In this document: piece by piece, positions 7,011-14,212 of the stretch
Layout: the number at the start of each line of letters is the position of its first letter
Position numbering within the stretch: position 1 is the stretch's first letter
Assembly: GCA_043767025.1 (NCBI GenBank)
Contig: JAYUHK010000156.1
Coordinates: 1-15,058, forward strand
DNA length: 15,058 nucleotides
Reading direction: 5' to 3'
Source of the DNA: JAYUHK01 sp043767025
GTDB taxonomy: Bacteria; Bacteroidota; Bacteroidia; Chitinophagales; Saprospiraceae
Made by a program: the position numbers and the translations under genes
Notes under the pieces: generated by a model
What the model saw: the letters and a program-made list of their open reading frames with translations, nothing else
The model's database searches: none
What the model was told of the DNA's origin: nothing

Positions 7011-7847
7011 ATGGAACCACTAAAAGTAATGCAATCGCGGGTGGACGACATTATATTCGAGTATCGAAATAAGTCCTACGGGGCTTATCTGCTCCGATTT
7101 TTGTACGACTCTCACTTGCGAAAAGCTATGCTGGCAGGAGGATTGATTTTTACAACGGCTATCGCAGCACCCGGAATTATTGACAAATTTTTTCCCGATG
7201 GTTTGATACCGAAGAAAAAAGAGGTGAAAGTCGAAGTGTCGCTGGAAGAACCACCACCGCTCGACCCCGCCAAGCCACCTCCGCCACCTCCGCCTCCGCC
7301 ACCTCCCACGCCGCCGCCACCAGCCGCGACCGTGAAGTATGTGCCGCCAGTAGTCAAGAAAGACGAAGAGGTGCCAGAAGAAGCTCCGCCACCAAAAGTG
7401 GAGGAACTCAAGGAGGCGCAAGTATCTACCAAGACACAAGAGGGCGTAAAAAATGTACCTGCCAACGTAGTGGAGGAAGTGAAAGAAGCTCCGCCTACTC
7501 CGGCTTTTGAGGAGCCGAAGCCCAAAGAGCCAGAAGTGTTTACGGTCGTGGAGCAGATGCCGACTTTTCCAGACGGCGACTTGGCATTGCTAAAATATTT
7601 GGCGAGCAACATCAAATATCCTGCTTTGGCTCGTGAGAACGGGATTCAAGGAAAGTCTATCATACAGTTTGTGGTGGACGAAGATGGAAATATCGGTGCT
7701 GCAAAAGTAGCCCGCGGCATCGGCGGCGGCTGCGACGAGGAAGCACTCCGAGTGGTAAGCAGTATGCCGAAATGGAAGCCGGGCAAGCAACGAGGCAAGG
7801 CAGTAAAAGTAAGATTTACGCTGCCCGTCCAGTTTCGTTTAGAGTAG
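7011..7847 (+). CDS. tonB: TonB energy transducer
   Basis: This 278-residue protein links ExbB/ExbD to outer-membrane TonB-dependent receptors. The N terminus carries the Bacteroidota TonB signature DIIFEYRNKSYGAYLLR (~13-29) before a single membrane helix at ~39-58. The periplasmic spacer has a run of prolines (residues ~89-104 are almost all Pro with one Thr) and further Pro/Glu/Lys segments up to ~172, long enough to span the periplasm. The C-terminal domain (~188-278) has the TonB fold: YPALARENGIQGKSIIQFVV, DEDGNI, and CDEEALRVVSSMPKWKPG ending in PVQFRLE. The substrate served is not shown; no TonB-dependent receptor gene is in the window. A terminator follows 41 nt after the stop. Confidence 0.95.
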   Translation: MEPLKVMQSRVDDIIFEYRNKSYGAYLLRFLYDSHLRKAMLAGGLIFTTAIAAPGIIDKFFPDGLIPKKKEVKVEVSLEEPPPLDPAKPPPPPPPPPPPTPPPPAATVKYVPPVVKKDEEVPEEAPPPKVEELKEAQVSTKTQEGVKNVPANVVEEVKEAPPTPAFEEPKPKEPEVFTVVEQMPTFPDGDLALLKYLASNIKYPALARENGIQGKSIIQFVVDEDGNIGAAKVARGIGGGCDEEALRVVSSMPKWKPGKQRGKAVKVRFTLPVQFRLE

Positions 7848-7887
7848 TCATTTTTTTTTGTGAATGAAATGATAAATGATTTTAAGC

Positions 7888-7953
7888 AATAACCGCAGAG
7901 TTTTTTACCAATTCTATGAAATTCGGTGGATTATCTCTGCGGTTATTTTTTTT
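7888..7953 (+). terminator. Rho-independent terminator after tonB
   Basis: A perfect 13-bp outer stem, AATAACCGCAGAG (7888-7900) with CTCTGCGGTTATT (7935-7947), is followed by eight T residues (7946-7953). The 34-nt loop can itself fold (ACCAATT with AATTCGGT). It should end the exbB-tonB transcript and uncouple it from the solute-binding protein genes downstream. Confidence 0.8.
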
Positions 7954-7961
7954 AAAGTTTT

Positions 7962-8129
7962 TAAGTAAAAAAACAGTTTTACAACCTGATGCCACAGGCA
8001 TCAAACATTTGTAGAAAAATATATGGTTCATCACGTCCGACCCCGAAGGGGTCGCAGATATAGGGCATTTGTCTTTTATAAACATGTAATCCCTTCGAGA
8101 TTTTTAAACGAAAGTAATTATGGACAAGT
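7962..8129 (+). repeat. R2 dispersed repeat, copy A (three hairpins)
   Basis: A 168-nt unit that aligns end to end with 12651-12819, with one single-base indel. It contains three hairpins with three-base loops: GATGCC-ACA-GGCATC (7988-8002), CGACCCC-GAA-GGGGTCG (8038-8054) and AATCCC-TTC-GAGATT (8088-8102, one mismatch). It starts right after the tonB terminator and runs directly into an R1 copy. No reading frame is conserved. It resembles REP-type hairpin repeats. Confidence 0.8.
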
Positions 8130-8238
8130 TTTTATACTTAAATATATAACATTTAATATTCGACATAATTCGTTGATTTTCAATAGTTTATGATGACTTA
8201 AAATTAAAAACTAAAAACTAAAAACTTGTAACTACTTA
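8128..8238 (+). repeat. R1 dispersed repeat, copy 2
   Basis: A 111-nt copy of R1. It is 7 nt longer than the others because a CTAAAAA unit is tandemly duplicated near its 3' end. It is joined to the R2 end on the left and stops 17 nt before the ATG at 8256, so its A-rich tail makes up most of the leader of the small membrane protein gene. Confidence 0.75.
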
Positions 8239-8255
8239 AACTAAAAAACAAAGCT

Positions 8256-8477
8256 ATGAATAAAGAAAATATGAGTGTCACACTTACGTCCATATTTTAT
8301 GCCGCCATCGCGATGCTTTATGTGGTGTTGGGGTCGGCGGTACTGTTTGTAAGAGGATATTTGGGCAATATTCCGCCGTACGCCAAAATAATATTTGGTG
8401 TGGCTTGCACTGCGTATGGAGTTTTTAGGCTTTATAGAGCCTACAATTATTATCGAGAAAACTATGAACAAGAATAA
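8256..8477 (+). CDS. Small two-helix membrane protein
   Basis: This 73-residue protein has two hydrophobic helices at about 10-33 (SIFYAAIAMLYVVLGSAVLF) and 42-60 (AKIIFGVACTAYGVFRLYRA), separated by a short loop (GYLGNIPPY) and ended by a charged tail with YRAYNYYRENYEQE. I cannot assign a family name. A small membrane protein at this position, before the solute-binding gene, recurs in Bacteroidota from memory. Its last 14 nt overlap the start of the next gene, which suggests translational coupling and a joint role, perhaps anchoring the lipoprotein to the inner membrane or to the ExbB/TonB complex (inference). Its upstream region is R1 sequence. Confidence 0.8.
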   Translation: MNKENMSVTLTSIFYAAIAMLYVVLGSAVLFVRGYLGNIPPYAKIIFGVACTAYGVFRLYRAYNYYRENYEQE

Positions 8478-9405
8478 TATTTTTGGAGTGTTGCTGCTGC
8501 TCGGCAGTGTTTGTTTTCAAAATTGTGGTGGCAAACGGGTTGCTCCTACCGACGAGTCGCCGATTGCGGGTGATATAAAGATTGCGATAGACGAGTCGGT
8601 GCAGCCGATTATGGAGTCACAAATTGATGCTTTTGTGAGTATTTATCCGAAGGCAAAATTTCGGGCGGACTACAAAGCGCAGTCCAAAGTGATAGAAGAT
8701 TTTTTGAACGATGAGGTCAAAATTGCTATTACGAGCCGTGACTTGTCGGACGACGAAAGGAAGTTTTTGACTGATGCGAAGTCGAGTTGTTTCGTTGTTC
8801 CAGCCGCTTCTGATGCGATTGCGCTGATAGTAAATGCTAAAAATAAAGACACTTTAATAAACTTTGAGCAGATTCGACAAATATTTAGCGGTAAAATAGA
8901 GAATTGGAAAAATATTAAATCAAATAACCAGAGTGGAGCAATTAATTTAGTTTTTGACAATGCCAACTCTTCGACGGTTTCTGAAATGACAAAAATGTTG
9001 GGGAAAAACGAATTGCCCAAAAATTCTTACGCACTGAAAAAAAATACAGAAGTGATGGATTATGTTGCGCAGCACGAAAATGCGTTGGGCATCATCGGTT
9101 TGAGTTGGGTGATTGATTTGGGAGCAACGGAAAAAAAATCTTTGTCCCAAAAAATTAAGATTTTAGCCCTGTCACACCCGGACTCTACCAATCAAAAATA
9201 TTATCAACCTTTGCAAGGCAATCTGGTGGACGGCACTTATCCGCTTGCGCGCAAAGTATATATGTTGAGTCGGCAGTCGGGTGGCTTGGGTTCGGGTCTG
9301 ATGACATTTATCGGCTCGGACAAAGGACAACGGATTTTTTTGAAAGCGGGGCTTGCACCACAACAGTTGCCCGGGCGGACTATCCACATCAACGGGAATA
9401 ATTGA
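8464..9405 (+). CDS. PstS-like solute-binding lipoprotein (PBP-like fold)
   Basis: The ATG at 8464 gives 313 residues and an N terminus with a hydrophobic stretch followed by cysteines (Cys17, Cys21). An in-frame start at 8395 would read through the upstream gene and lacks a signal, so I prefer 8464. Cys17 or Cys21 could be the lipidated residue, although neither lipobox is canonical. The mature part shows the phosphate-binding-protein fold: GDIKIAIDESVQP, the hinge motif IFSGKIENWKNI (~140-150), DNANSSTVSEM where PstS has its Ser-Gly-Thr ligand loop, GTYPLARKVYM, and FIGSDKGQRIFLKAGLAP. No pstC, pstA or pstB follows, so it is not an ordinary ABC transporter partner. Its place beside tonB and a TPR gene suggests a role with the TonB machinery, but the ligand is unknown. 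Confidence 0.85.
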   Translation: MNKNNIFGVLLLLGSVCFQNCGGKRVAPTDESPIAGDIKIAIDESVQPIMESQIDAFVSIYPKAKFRADYKAQSKVIEDFLNDEVKIAITSRDLSDDERKFLTDAKSSCFVVPAASDAIALIVNAKNKDTLINFEQIRQIFSGKIENWKNIKSNNQSGAINLVFDNANSSTVSEMTKMLGKNELPKNSYALKKNTEVMDYVAQHENALGIIGLSWVIDLGATEKKSLSQKIKILALSHPDSTNQKYYQPLQGNLVDGTYPLARKVYMLSRQSGGLGSGLMTFIGSDKGQRIFLKAGLAPQQLPGRTIHINGNN

Positions 9406-9604
9406 TGTTTGGAAAAGCGCAATCGAGCGAATAATATTTCAAAAACTGCGTTAAATGTTAATGTTTTGTTATTCACGCACGCAAGATGTATCTTACATAT
9501 TTTGTGGCAGTCTAATTGGTAATAGTGAAAATGTCATATATTCAATCTTTTAACTTTTGAAAATGAGAAAAGCAATTTTGCAAAAAAATTATAATTTATC
9601 AACT

Positions 9605-11182
9605 ATGAAAGCTGTGCAAATTGGAATGGCTCTGGCGGTGCTTGGAGTCGTCGGTTTTGCTCGCCCGTTGGCGGCGCAAACATTGGGCGAAGGAATTGCG
9701 CAAATGGAAAAGGAAAACTATAGCGCAGCGCGACAAATTTTTAGGAAATTGATACAAACCAATCCTACTGATGCCGACGCGCATTACTACTTGGGCGAGT
9801 CCTTTTACGAAAATGACAATCTCGACTCTGCTCGTTATTTTTACAACAAAGGAATTGAAGTAAATTCGCGCGGACCGCTCAATTATGCGGGACTCGGGAA
9901 GTTGGCTTTGGACGCAAAAAATACCAAAGATGCCAATAAAAATTTGGACAGAGCGTTGAGTTTGGGCAAAAAAAGCGGTCGCGCTTTTCTTGAAGTCGGT
10001 CGAGCTTATCTACTTTCTGACAACAAAGATGTGGACAAAGCGATAGAAACGCTGACACTTGGGACGGGTGTAGAGCCTAAAAATGCTGACCTTTTTTCGG
10101 CACTCGGAGATGCGTATCGCGAGAAAGGCGATGCAGGAAAAGCAGTCACAAATTATGACTTTGCGACGGATAAGGACAAAAAAAATCCGAAGAATTTTAC
10201 CAAAAAAGCAAAAATTTGGTCGCGCGCAAAAGTGTATGACCAAGCTGTGCTGTCGTTGGAAGAGTGTATAAAAATTGACCCAACTTTTGCGCCCGCTTAT
10301 AAGGATATGATTGAGGTCTATGTTGCCCAAAATCAATACACCAAAGCCTTGCCGTACTTAAAAAAATATACAGAGTTGTCTGGAAAAGACATCGAAGCGC
10401 GCGAAAGATTGGTAAAAGTATTGTGTTATTATGCCAAAGATTACGATGCGGCGATTGCGGAAGCTCAAAATGTCCTGTCACAAGATACGGGCAGATACAC
10501 GATGCACCGTTGGTTGGGAATGTCGCAAACCGAGAAAGGCGACTACCCAAAAGGCTACGATGCGTGGATAAAATTTTTCCAAGTAGTAGGAGATAGGAAA
10601 GTGTATTCGTCTGATTATGAGTACTTTGCAAAGTCTGCTGCCAAAAATAACCAGCGCGATGTAGCTATTAATTCCTACAAAAAATTGTTAGAAATGGACA
10701 GCACTCGCACCGATGTCTATGATTTTGTGGCTACCTCTTATCGGGACGCAAAGGACTATCCGAAAGTCATCGAAGCCTACAACACCAAGCTCTCAAAAGT
10801 GAAAGCTAATGCCAACGATTATTATTATTTGGGACAAGCGCACTACACGCTGAAAAATTATCCGGCGGCGGATTCTGCGTTCACGAAGTACGTCGAGCTT
10901 TATCCCAATGTGGTCGGATATGTGTATAAAGTGCGGATTGCCAACGTATTAGACCCCGAAGCGACTGCCAATCTTGCGAAGCCTTTTCAGGAAAAAGTGA
11001 TAGAATACGGCGAAAAAGACAAGGATAAAAATAAAAAATATCTCTCCGATGCCTATAATTATTTGGGTTATTACTACCTACGCAGCACCGACCCCGTGAA
11101 AGCGCGCGATTATTTTCAGAAAACTTTGGCGATAGATGCAGCCAACGCCAATGCGACAGAAGGCTTGAATAGTATTAAATAA
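9605..11182 (+). CDS. Secreted/periplasmic tetratricopeptide repeat protein
   Basis: Starting at ATG 9605 the protein has 525 residues and a clean signal peptide (MKAVQIGMALAVLGVVG, then ARPLAAQ). An in-frame ATG at 9563 would add 14 residues (RKAILQKNYNLST) ahead of it and cannot be excluded. The mature protein is a chain of about ten TPR helical pairs, for example NYSAARQIFRKLIQTNPTDA, LGESFYENDNLDSARYFYNK, LGDAYREKGDAGKAVTNYDF and LGQAHYTLKNYPAADSAFTK. TPR arrays bind partner proteins, so it is probably a periplasmic scaffold for the TonB or solute-binding partners next to it (inference). The 199-nt gap upstream suggests its own promoter, but no consensus match is convincing. Transcription ends at the terminator 28 nt after the stop. 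Confidence 0.85.
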   Translation: MKAVQIGMALAVLGVVGFARPLAAQTLGEGIAQMEKENYSAARQIFRKLIQTNPTDADAHYYLGESFYENDNLDSARYFYNKGIEVNSRGPLNYAGLGKLALDAKNTKDANKNLDRALSLGKKSGRAFLEVGRAYLLSDNKDVDKAIETLTLGTGVEPKNADLFSALGDAYREKGDAGKAVTNYDFATDKDKKNPKNFTKKAKIWSRAKVYDQAVLSLEECIKIDPTFAPAYKDMIEVYVAQNQYTKALPYLKKYTELSGKDIEARERLVKVLCYYAKDYDAAIAEAQNVLSQDTGRYTMHRWLGMSQTEKGDYPKGYDAWIKFFQVVGDRKVYSSDYEYFAKSAAKNNQRDVAINSYKKLLEMDSTRTDVYDFVATSYRDAKDYPKVIEAYNTKLSKVKANANDYYYLGQAHYTLKNYPAADSAFTKYVELYPNVVGYVYKVRIANVLDPEATANLAKPFQEKVIEYGEKDKDKNKKYLSDAYNYLGYYYLRSTDPVKARDYFQKTLAIDAANANATEGLNSIK

Positions 11183-11209
11183 AATTGTCACAAAAATTGA
11201 TTTTATTGT

Positions 11210-11251
11210 AAAAAAACCTCCACTTTGCTTTCGCAAAGTGGAGGTTTTTTT
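11210..11251. terminator. Bidirectional terminator between convergent genes
   Basis: A near-perfect symmetric hairpin. The arms 11210-11228 and 11233-11251 pair over 19 bp (core CCTCCACTTTGC) around a four-base TTTC loop. An A tract on one side and a T tract on the other give a U run on either strand. It lies between the TPR gene stop (11182, plus strand) and the ruvB stop (11282, minus strand) and serves both. Confidence 0.9.
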
Positions 11252-11281
11252 ATAGCGTTAATTTGACTTCGTAAAAGTCTT

Positions 11282-12304
11282 TCAAAACAAACTCAAGTTG
11301 ATGCTCGGCGGCACTACGCCGAGATGGATATACGTTTTTTCGGTTGCTTCTCGCCCGCGCGCCGTGCGTTGGAGATAGCCTTCCATTATCAAAAACGGCT
11401 CGTGGACTTCCTCAATCGTACCAGCTTCCTCGCCCACGGCGGTTGCTATGGTGCTGATGCCGACCGGACCACCCTTGAATTTGTGAACTATCGTAGAAAG
11501 TATGCGGTTGTCCATTTCGTCCAAGCCGCTTTCGTCCACATTGAGAGCCGCCAATCCGTATTTTGCAATCTCTACCCCAATCGTTCCGTCGCCTTTTATT
11601 TGTGCAAAATCACGAACTCGGCGGAGCAAAGCGTTGGCGATTCGGGGAGTGCCGCGACTTCTGCGCGCGATTTCTGCTGCGCCCTCGTCACTCAAAGGAA
11701 GGTTCAGGATACTCGCCGAGCGGTGCAAAATCTTGATGAGCGTAGGCACGTCGTAGTAGTCGAGCAGGCAAGTAATACCGAACCGGGCGCGCATCGGAGC
11801 GGTCAAAAGCCCCATTCTGGTCGTCGCCCCGACGAGCGTAAAAGGGTTGAGCGTCAGTTGGATACTGCGCGCGTTGGGACCCGAATCTATCATAATATCA
11901 ATCCGATAATCCTCCATAGCGGAGTAAAGATATTCTTCGACGACGGTGTTGAGGCGATGTATTTCGTCAATAAACAAGACATCTCCTGCGTCAAGGTTGG
12001 TCAATAAACCCGCCAAATCGCCGGGTTTTTCGAGGACTGGACCAGATGTAAGTTTCATATTCGCGCCCATTTCGTTGGAGATAATGTGCGAAAGCGTGGT
12101 TTTTCCGAGTCCGGGCGGACCGTGAAGCAGCACATGGTCGAGGGCTTCGCTGCGTTGTTTGGCGGCGGCGATGAAGATTTGAAGATTTTCTACGATTTTT
12201 GGCTGCCCGCTGAAGTCGCTGAGTTCGAGGGGTCTGAGCGCGCGCTCAATGACTTTGTCGTCGGTGTTAAAATTCGTCCCCGAAGGGTCAATATTTGGAT
12301 TCAA
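11282..12304 (-). CDS. ruvB: RuvB Holliday junction branch-migration helicase
   Basis: This 340-residue AAA+ ATPase is the motor of the RuvABC complex, which moves Holliday junctions during recombinational repair. The sequence shows Walker A GPPGLGKTT (62-70), Walker B VLFIDEIH (109-116), sensor 1 LVGATTR (157-163), the arginine-finger region APMRARFG (169-176), sensor 2 RGTPRIANALLRR (~217-229) and the C-terminal winged-helix motif HEPFLIMEGYLQRTARGREAT (301-321). Length and motifs fit a full, active protein. The start is TTG at 12304-12302; the peptide from there (NPNIDPSG) fits the usual Bacteroidota RuvB N terminus, no in-frame ATG exists before residue 79, and a stop lies 15 nt upstream. 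The R1 repeat ends 5 nt before this TTG, so the native leader has been replaced. It stands alone, converging on the TPR gene. Confidence 0.97.
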   Translation of the reverse strand: MNPNIDPSGTNFNTDDKVIERALRPLELSDFSGQPKIVENLQIFIAAAKQRSEALDHVLLHGPPGLGKTTLSHIISNEMGANMKLTSGPVLEKPGDLAGLLTNLDAGDVLFIDEIHRLNTVVEEYLYSAMEDYRIDIMIDSGPNARSIQLTLNPFTLVGATTRMGLLTAPMRARFGITCLLDYYDVPTLIKILHRSASILNLPLSDEGAAEIARRSRGTPRIANALLRRVRDFAQIKGDGTIGVEIAKYGLAALNVDESGLDEMDNRILSTIVHKFKGGPVGISTIATAVGEEAGTIEEVHEPFLIMEGYLQRTARGREATEKTYIHLGVVPPSINLSLF

Positions 12305-12309
12305 TTTTA

Positions 12310-12413
12310 TAAGTAGTTATAAGTTTTTAGTTTTTAATTTTGAGTCATCATAAACTATTGAAAATCAATGAATTATGCCGAATATTAAATGTCATCTATT
12401 TAAGTGTAAGAAC
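12310..12413 (-). repeat. R1 dispersed repeat, copy 3
   Basis: This 104-nt copy reads on the minus strand and differs from copy 1 at five positions. Its 3' end is 5 nt from the TTG start of ruvB and it points in the same direction as that gene, as copy 2 does relative to the gene at 8256. Any ruvB transcript begun upstream must carry it as leader. Confidence 0.8.
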
Positions 12414-12650
12414 TTAATAGCTAAATGATTGTCAATTTTGATAAGGTTTGCTTACGTTGCAAAATAATTTATTTATCGTTGATTCAGATTCAAAATTAGG
12501 CATTTTTTTGGGATATTTCACATTCATCTTTTGGTAAGTACCCTAACATATTTAGTCTTCATTAAAAGCCGACTGCTTTAGCTGTCGGACAATGGATAAT
12601 ATTTGATGTTGGCATTAACCAAATACTCGCTATGGGCAACTTATTTAGGC

Positions 12651-12819
12651 TAAGTAAAAAAACAGTTTTACAACCTGATGCCATAAGCATCAAACATTTA
12701 TAGAAAAATATATAGGTATATTGCGTCCGACCCCGAAGGGGTCGCAGATATAGGGCGTTTGTGTTTTATAAACATTTAATCCCTTTGGGATTTTTAAACG
12801 AAAGTAATTATGCACAAGT
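12651..12819 (+). repeat. R2 dispersed repeat, copy B (three hairpins)
   Basis: A 169-nt copy matching 7962-8129. Hairpin 1 (12677-12691) has lost one pair (GATGC-CATAA-GCATC). Hairpin 2 (12728-12744) is identical to copy A. Hairpin 3 (12778-12792) is perfect (AATCCC-TTT-GGGATT), whereas copy A has a mismatch there. The shared ends are TAAGTAAAAAAACAG and ATGNACAAGT. Confidence 0.8.
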
Positions 12820-12825
12820 ACTTAA

Positions 12826-12843
12826 GGAATGAGGAAAAAATAT
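12826..12843 (-). repeat. Partial R3 repeat abutting R2
   Basis: AGGAATGAGGAAAAAATA is an exact reverse complement of 18 nt in the right half of the R3 copy at 3884-4032. It begins 7 nt after the end of R2 copy B. The other half of the unit is absent or decayed, so R2 may have arrived next to or within an older R3. Confidence 0.5.
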
Positions 12844-12953
12844 GGCACTCTAATTTTTCCAATCCTCAATAACTTTTACTGCGCAAAATTATTTTTAGTA
12901 GAAAAAACAAACAGCATTTTAGTTCAAAAAGTAATAATCTCACAACAATGGAC

Positions 12954-12961
12954 TAAATTTG
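12954..12961 (+). promoter_or_regulatory. Candidate -7 element for the 13009-14794 gene pair
   Basis: TAAATTTG matches the Bacteroidota -7 consensus TAnnTTTG exactly and lies 47 nt before the ATG at 13009. No TTG is found 17-23 nt upstream, so the match is incomplete. Confidence 0.35.
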
Positions 12962-13008
12962 CATTTTCCAAAAAATAATATTCCGCAAAATTAATACATA
13001 CACGCAAG

Positions 13009-14205
13009 ATGAAGATGTTTTTTGTTTTTATTGTGACGATTTTTTGTTTTTTTCCACTCGCGCTGAACGCACAACAGTACAAAGAAAGTGCGTCGGGAGA
13101 GGCTATCATTGCTTATCCTGACGGTACTTGGCGTGTTTTTGATGCGAGCAGTGCAGAGGATATTGCGCTAAAAAACAACAGCCTCAATCCCAATGTTGCG
13201 GCTGCACCAGCTACGGACTCCGAAAATATAAAATCAATAGCCGTAGAGCAGTTGCAAAAAGCGGCGGACAATGAAAAATCAGCTTCTGTAGATTACGAAA
13301 AAGAATCCGAAAATTTTCTTATTGCAGACAACAACTTGAAAGCTGCGAAAGCCGAAAAAGCGAACAAAAATGAACTCAAATCTTTGGATAATATTCTGCA
13401 AGAGCAAAAAAGAAAACTAAAAATAGCTCAAAAAAAACGCGACCAAGCCGTTGATTTGCGGAAAGATGTAGAAAAAATCGTCTTGCTTCCAGCCGAAAAA
13501 CAAAAACAAGGATTGGCGAAGTTAGGACTTTACAAGGAAATAAAAAAAGAATCCAAAAAAGACGTAGTCGAAAAAGCAAAGCCCAAAAACGAGGAAAAAG
13601 ATAAAAAAGAACTGCCTCAAAAAACAACTGCGTCCAAAAATACGACCGCTCCAGCTCCGTCGCCCAAAAATGTGACTGCTCCGATTCCGCCGCAAAATTT
13701 TAAAATTGCTTTCGACGGCGTTGATGCTTTTACGGGAAAAAATAGAAAAGAGGTTGAAAAAAGTCTGTTTTTTACACACACCGACGAGGCTCTAAAAACG
13801 TATGTGAAAGACAAAGGGCGCGATTACATCGTAGGAGAGGCGTATTTGTCGAGGTTCGGCGGCTACAATTATCTGAATATTTACTTCAATATTGCCTCCG
13901 ACAACACACAGCGACAGTTCGGACTATTAGAAAAAGGCAGCTCGCTGAATATCAAACTGCTCAACGGCGAAAAAATTCGCCTACTCAACAACCGAACTGA
14001 CGGCGGCAACTCCGACCCCAAAAACGGCTGCACGATTTACAAGGGGCAGTATCAGATTGACCCCGAAGACGAAAAAGTACTCGCCAAAGAACTCATTGAC
14101 ACTATCGTAGTCGTTTGGACGACTGGCTTCGACGAGTACGAAATTACGGAAACGGATTTTCTTATCAATCAGATTAGAAGTTTGAAAAATAATAAAAAAT
14201 ATTGA
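13009..14205 (+). CDS. Secreted coiled-coil protein of unknown function with DGTW motif
   Basis: This 398-residue protein starts at ATG 13009 with a signal peptide ending near ALNAQ (residue ~22). A second ATG two codons later would not change the product much. Just after the signal is GEAIIAYPDGTWRVFD; the PDGTW motif recurs at the N terminus of many exported Bacteroidota proteins. Residues ~75-190 are very rich in Lys, Glu, Ala and Gln and look like a long coiled coil. A Thr/Pro/Ala linker (TTAPAPSPKNVTAPIPPQ) leads to a compact C-terminal domain (~229-398) with YLSRFGGYNYLNIYFNIAS, RQFGLLEKGSSLNIKLLNGE and a Gly/Asn/Asp-rich turn. I do not recognise that domain. It is probably periplasmic. 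It lies only 7 nt before miaE and is probably cotranscribed, though no functional link is obvious. Confidence 0.8.
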   Translation: MKMFFVFIVTIFCFFPLALNAQQYKESASGEAIIAYPDGTWRVFDASSAEDIALKNNSLNPNVAAAPATDSENIKSIAVEQLQKAADNEKSASVDYEKESENFLIADNNLKAAKAEKANKNELKSLDNILQEQKRKLKIAQKKRDQAVDLRKDVEKIVLLPAEKQKQGLAKLGLYKEIKKESKKDVVEKAKPKNEEKDKKELPQKTTASKNTTAPAPSPKNVTAPIPPQNFKIAFDGVDAFTGKNRKEVEKSLFFTHTDEALKTYVKDKGRDYIVGEAYLSRFGGYNYLNIYFNIASDNTQRQFGLLEKGSSLNIKLLNGEKIRLLNNRTDGGNSDPKNGCTIYKGQYQIDPEDEKVLAKELIDTIVVVWTTGFDEYEITETDFLINQIRSLKNNKKY

Positions 14206-14212
14206 TTCAATT

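Larger units (their letters stand above)
12414..13008. other. Long repeat-bearing intergenic region
   Basis: No gene is visible between the R1 copy at 12310-12413 and the start at 13009. The region holds R2 copy B (12651-12819), a half R3 (12826-12843) and a -7-like element (12954-12961). The 12414-12650 part is AT-rich. It contains GCCGACTGCTTTAGCTGTCGG-like short inverted sequence at about 12568-12588 but no convincing terminator or ORF. The promoter for ruvB should lie here on the minus strand, but I could not find a consensus match. Confidence 0.5.

Noticed and set aside
7020..7615. Long minus-strand frames opposite tonB, one Gly-rich and one Trp/Arg-rich
   Set aside because: They are antisense shadows of the proline run in TonB.
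7882..8085. Minus-strand 67-codon open frame
   Set aside because: It overlaps the tonB terminator and the R2 hairpins and has no conserved protein character.
8395..8463. Upstream in-frame start for the PstS-like gene
   Set aside because: It would place 23 extra residues inside the preceding gene and bury the signal sequence; ATG 8464 gives a normal lipoprotein-like N terminus.
11324..12007. Plus-strand 227-codon open frame inside ruvB
   Set aside because: It is antisense to ruvB, whose motifs are complete; the frame has no family signature.
7962..12819. R2 copies as a CRISPR array or composite transposon ends
   Set aside because: There are only two copies, 4.7 kb apart in direct orientation, and the genes between them are ordinary chromosomal genes with no transposase.
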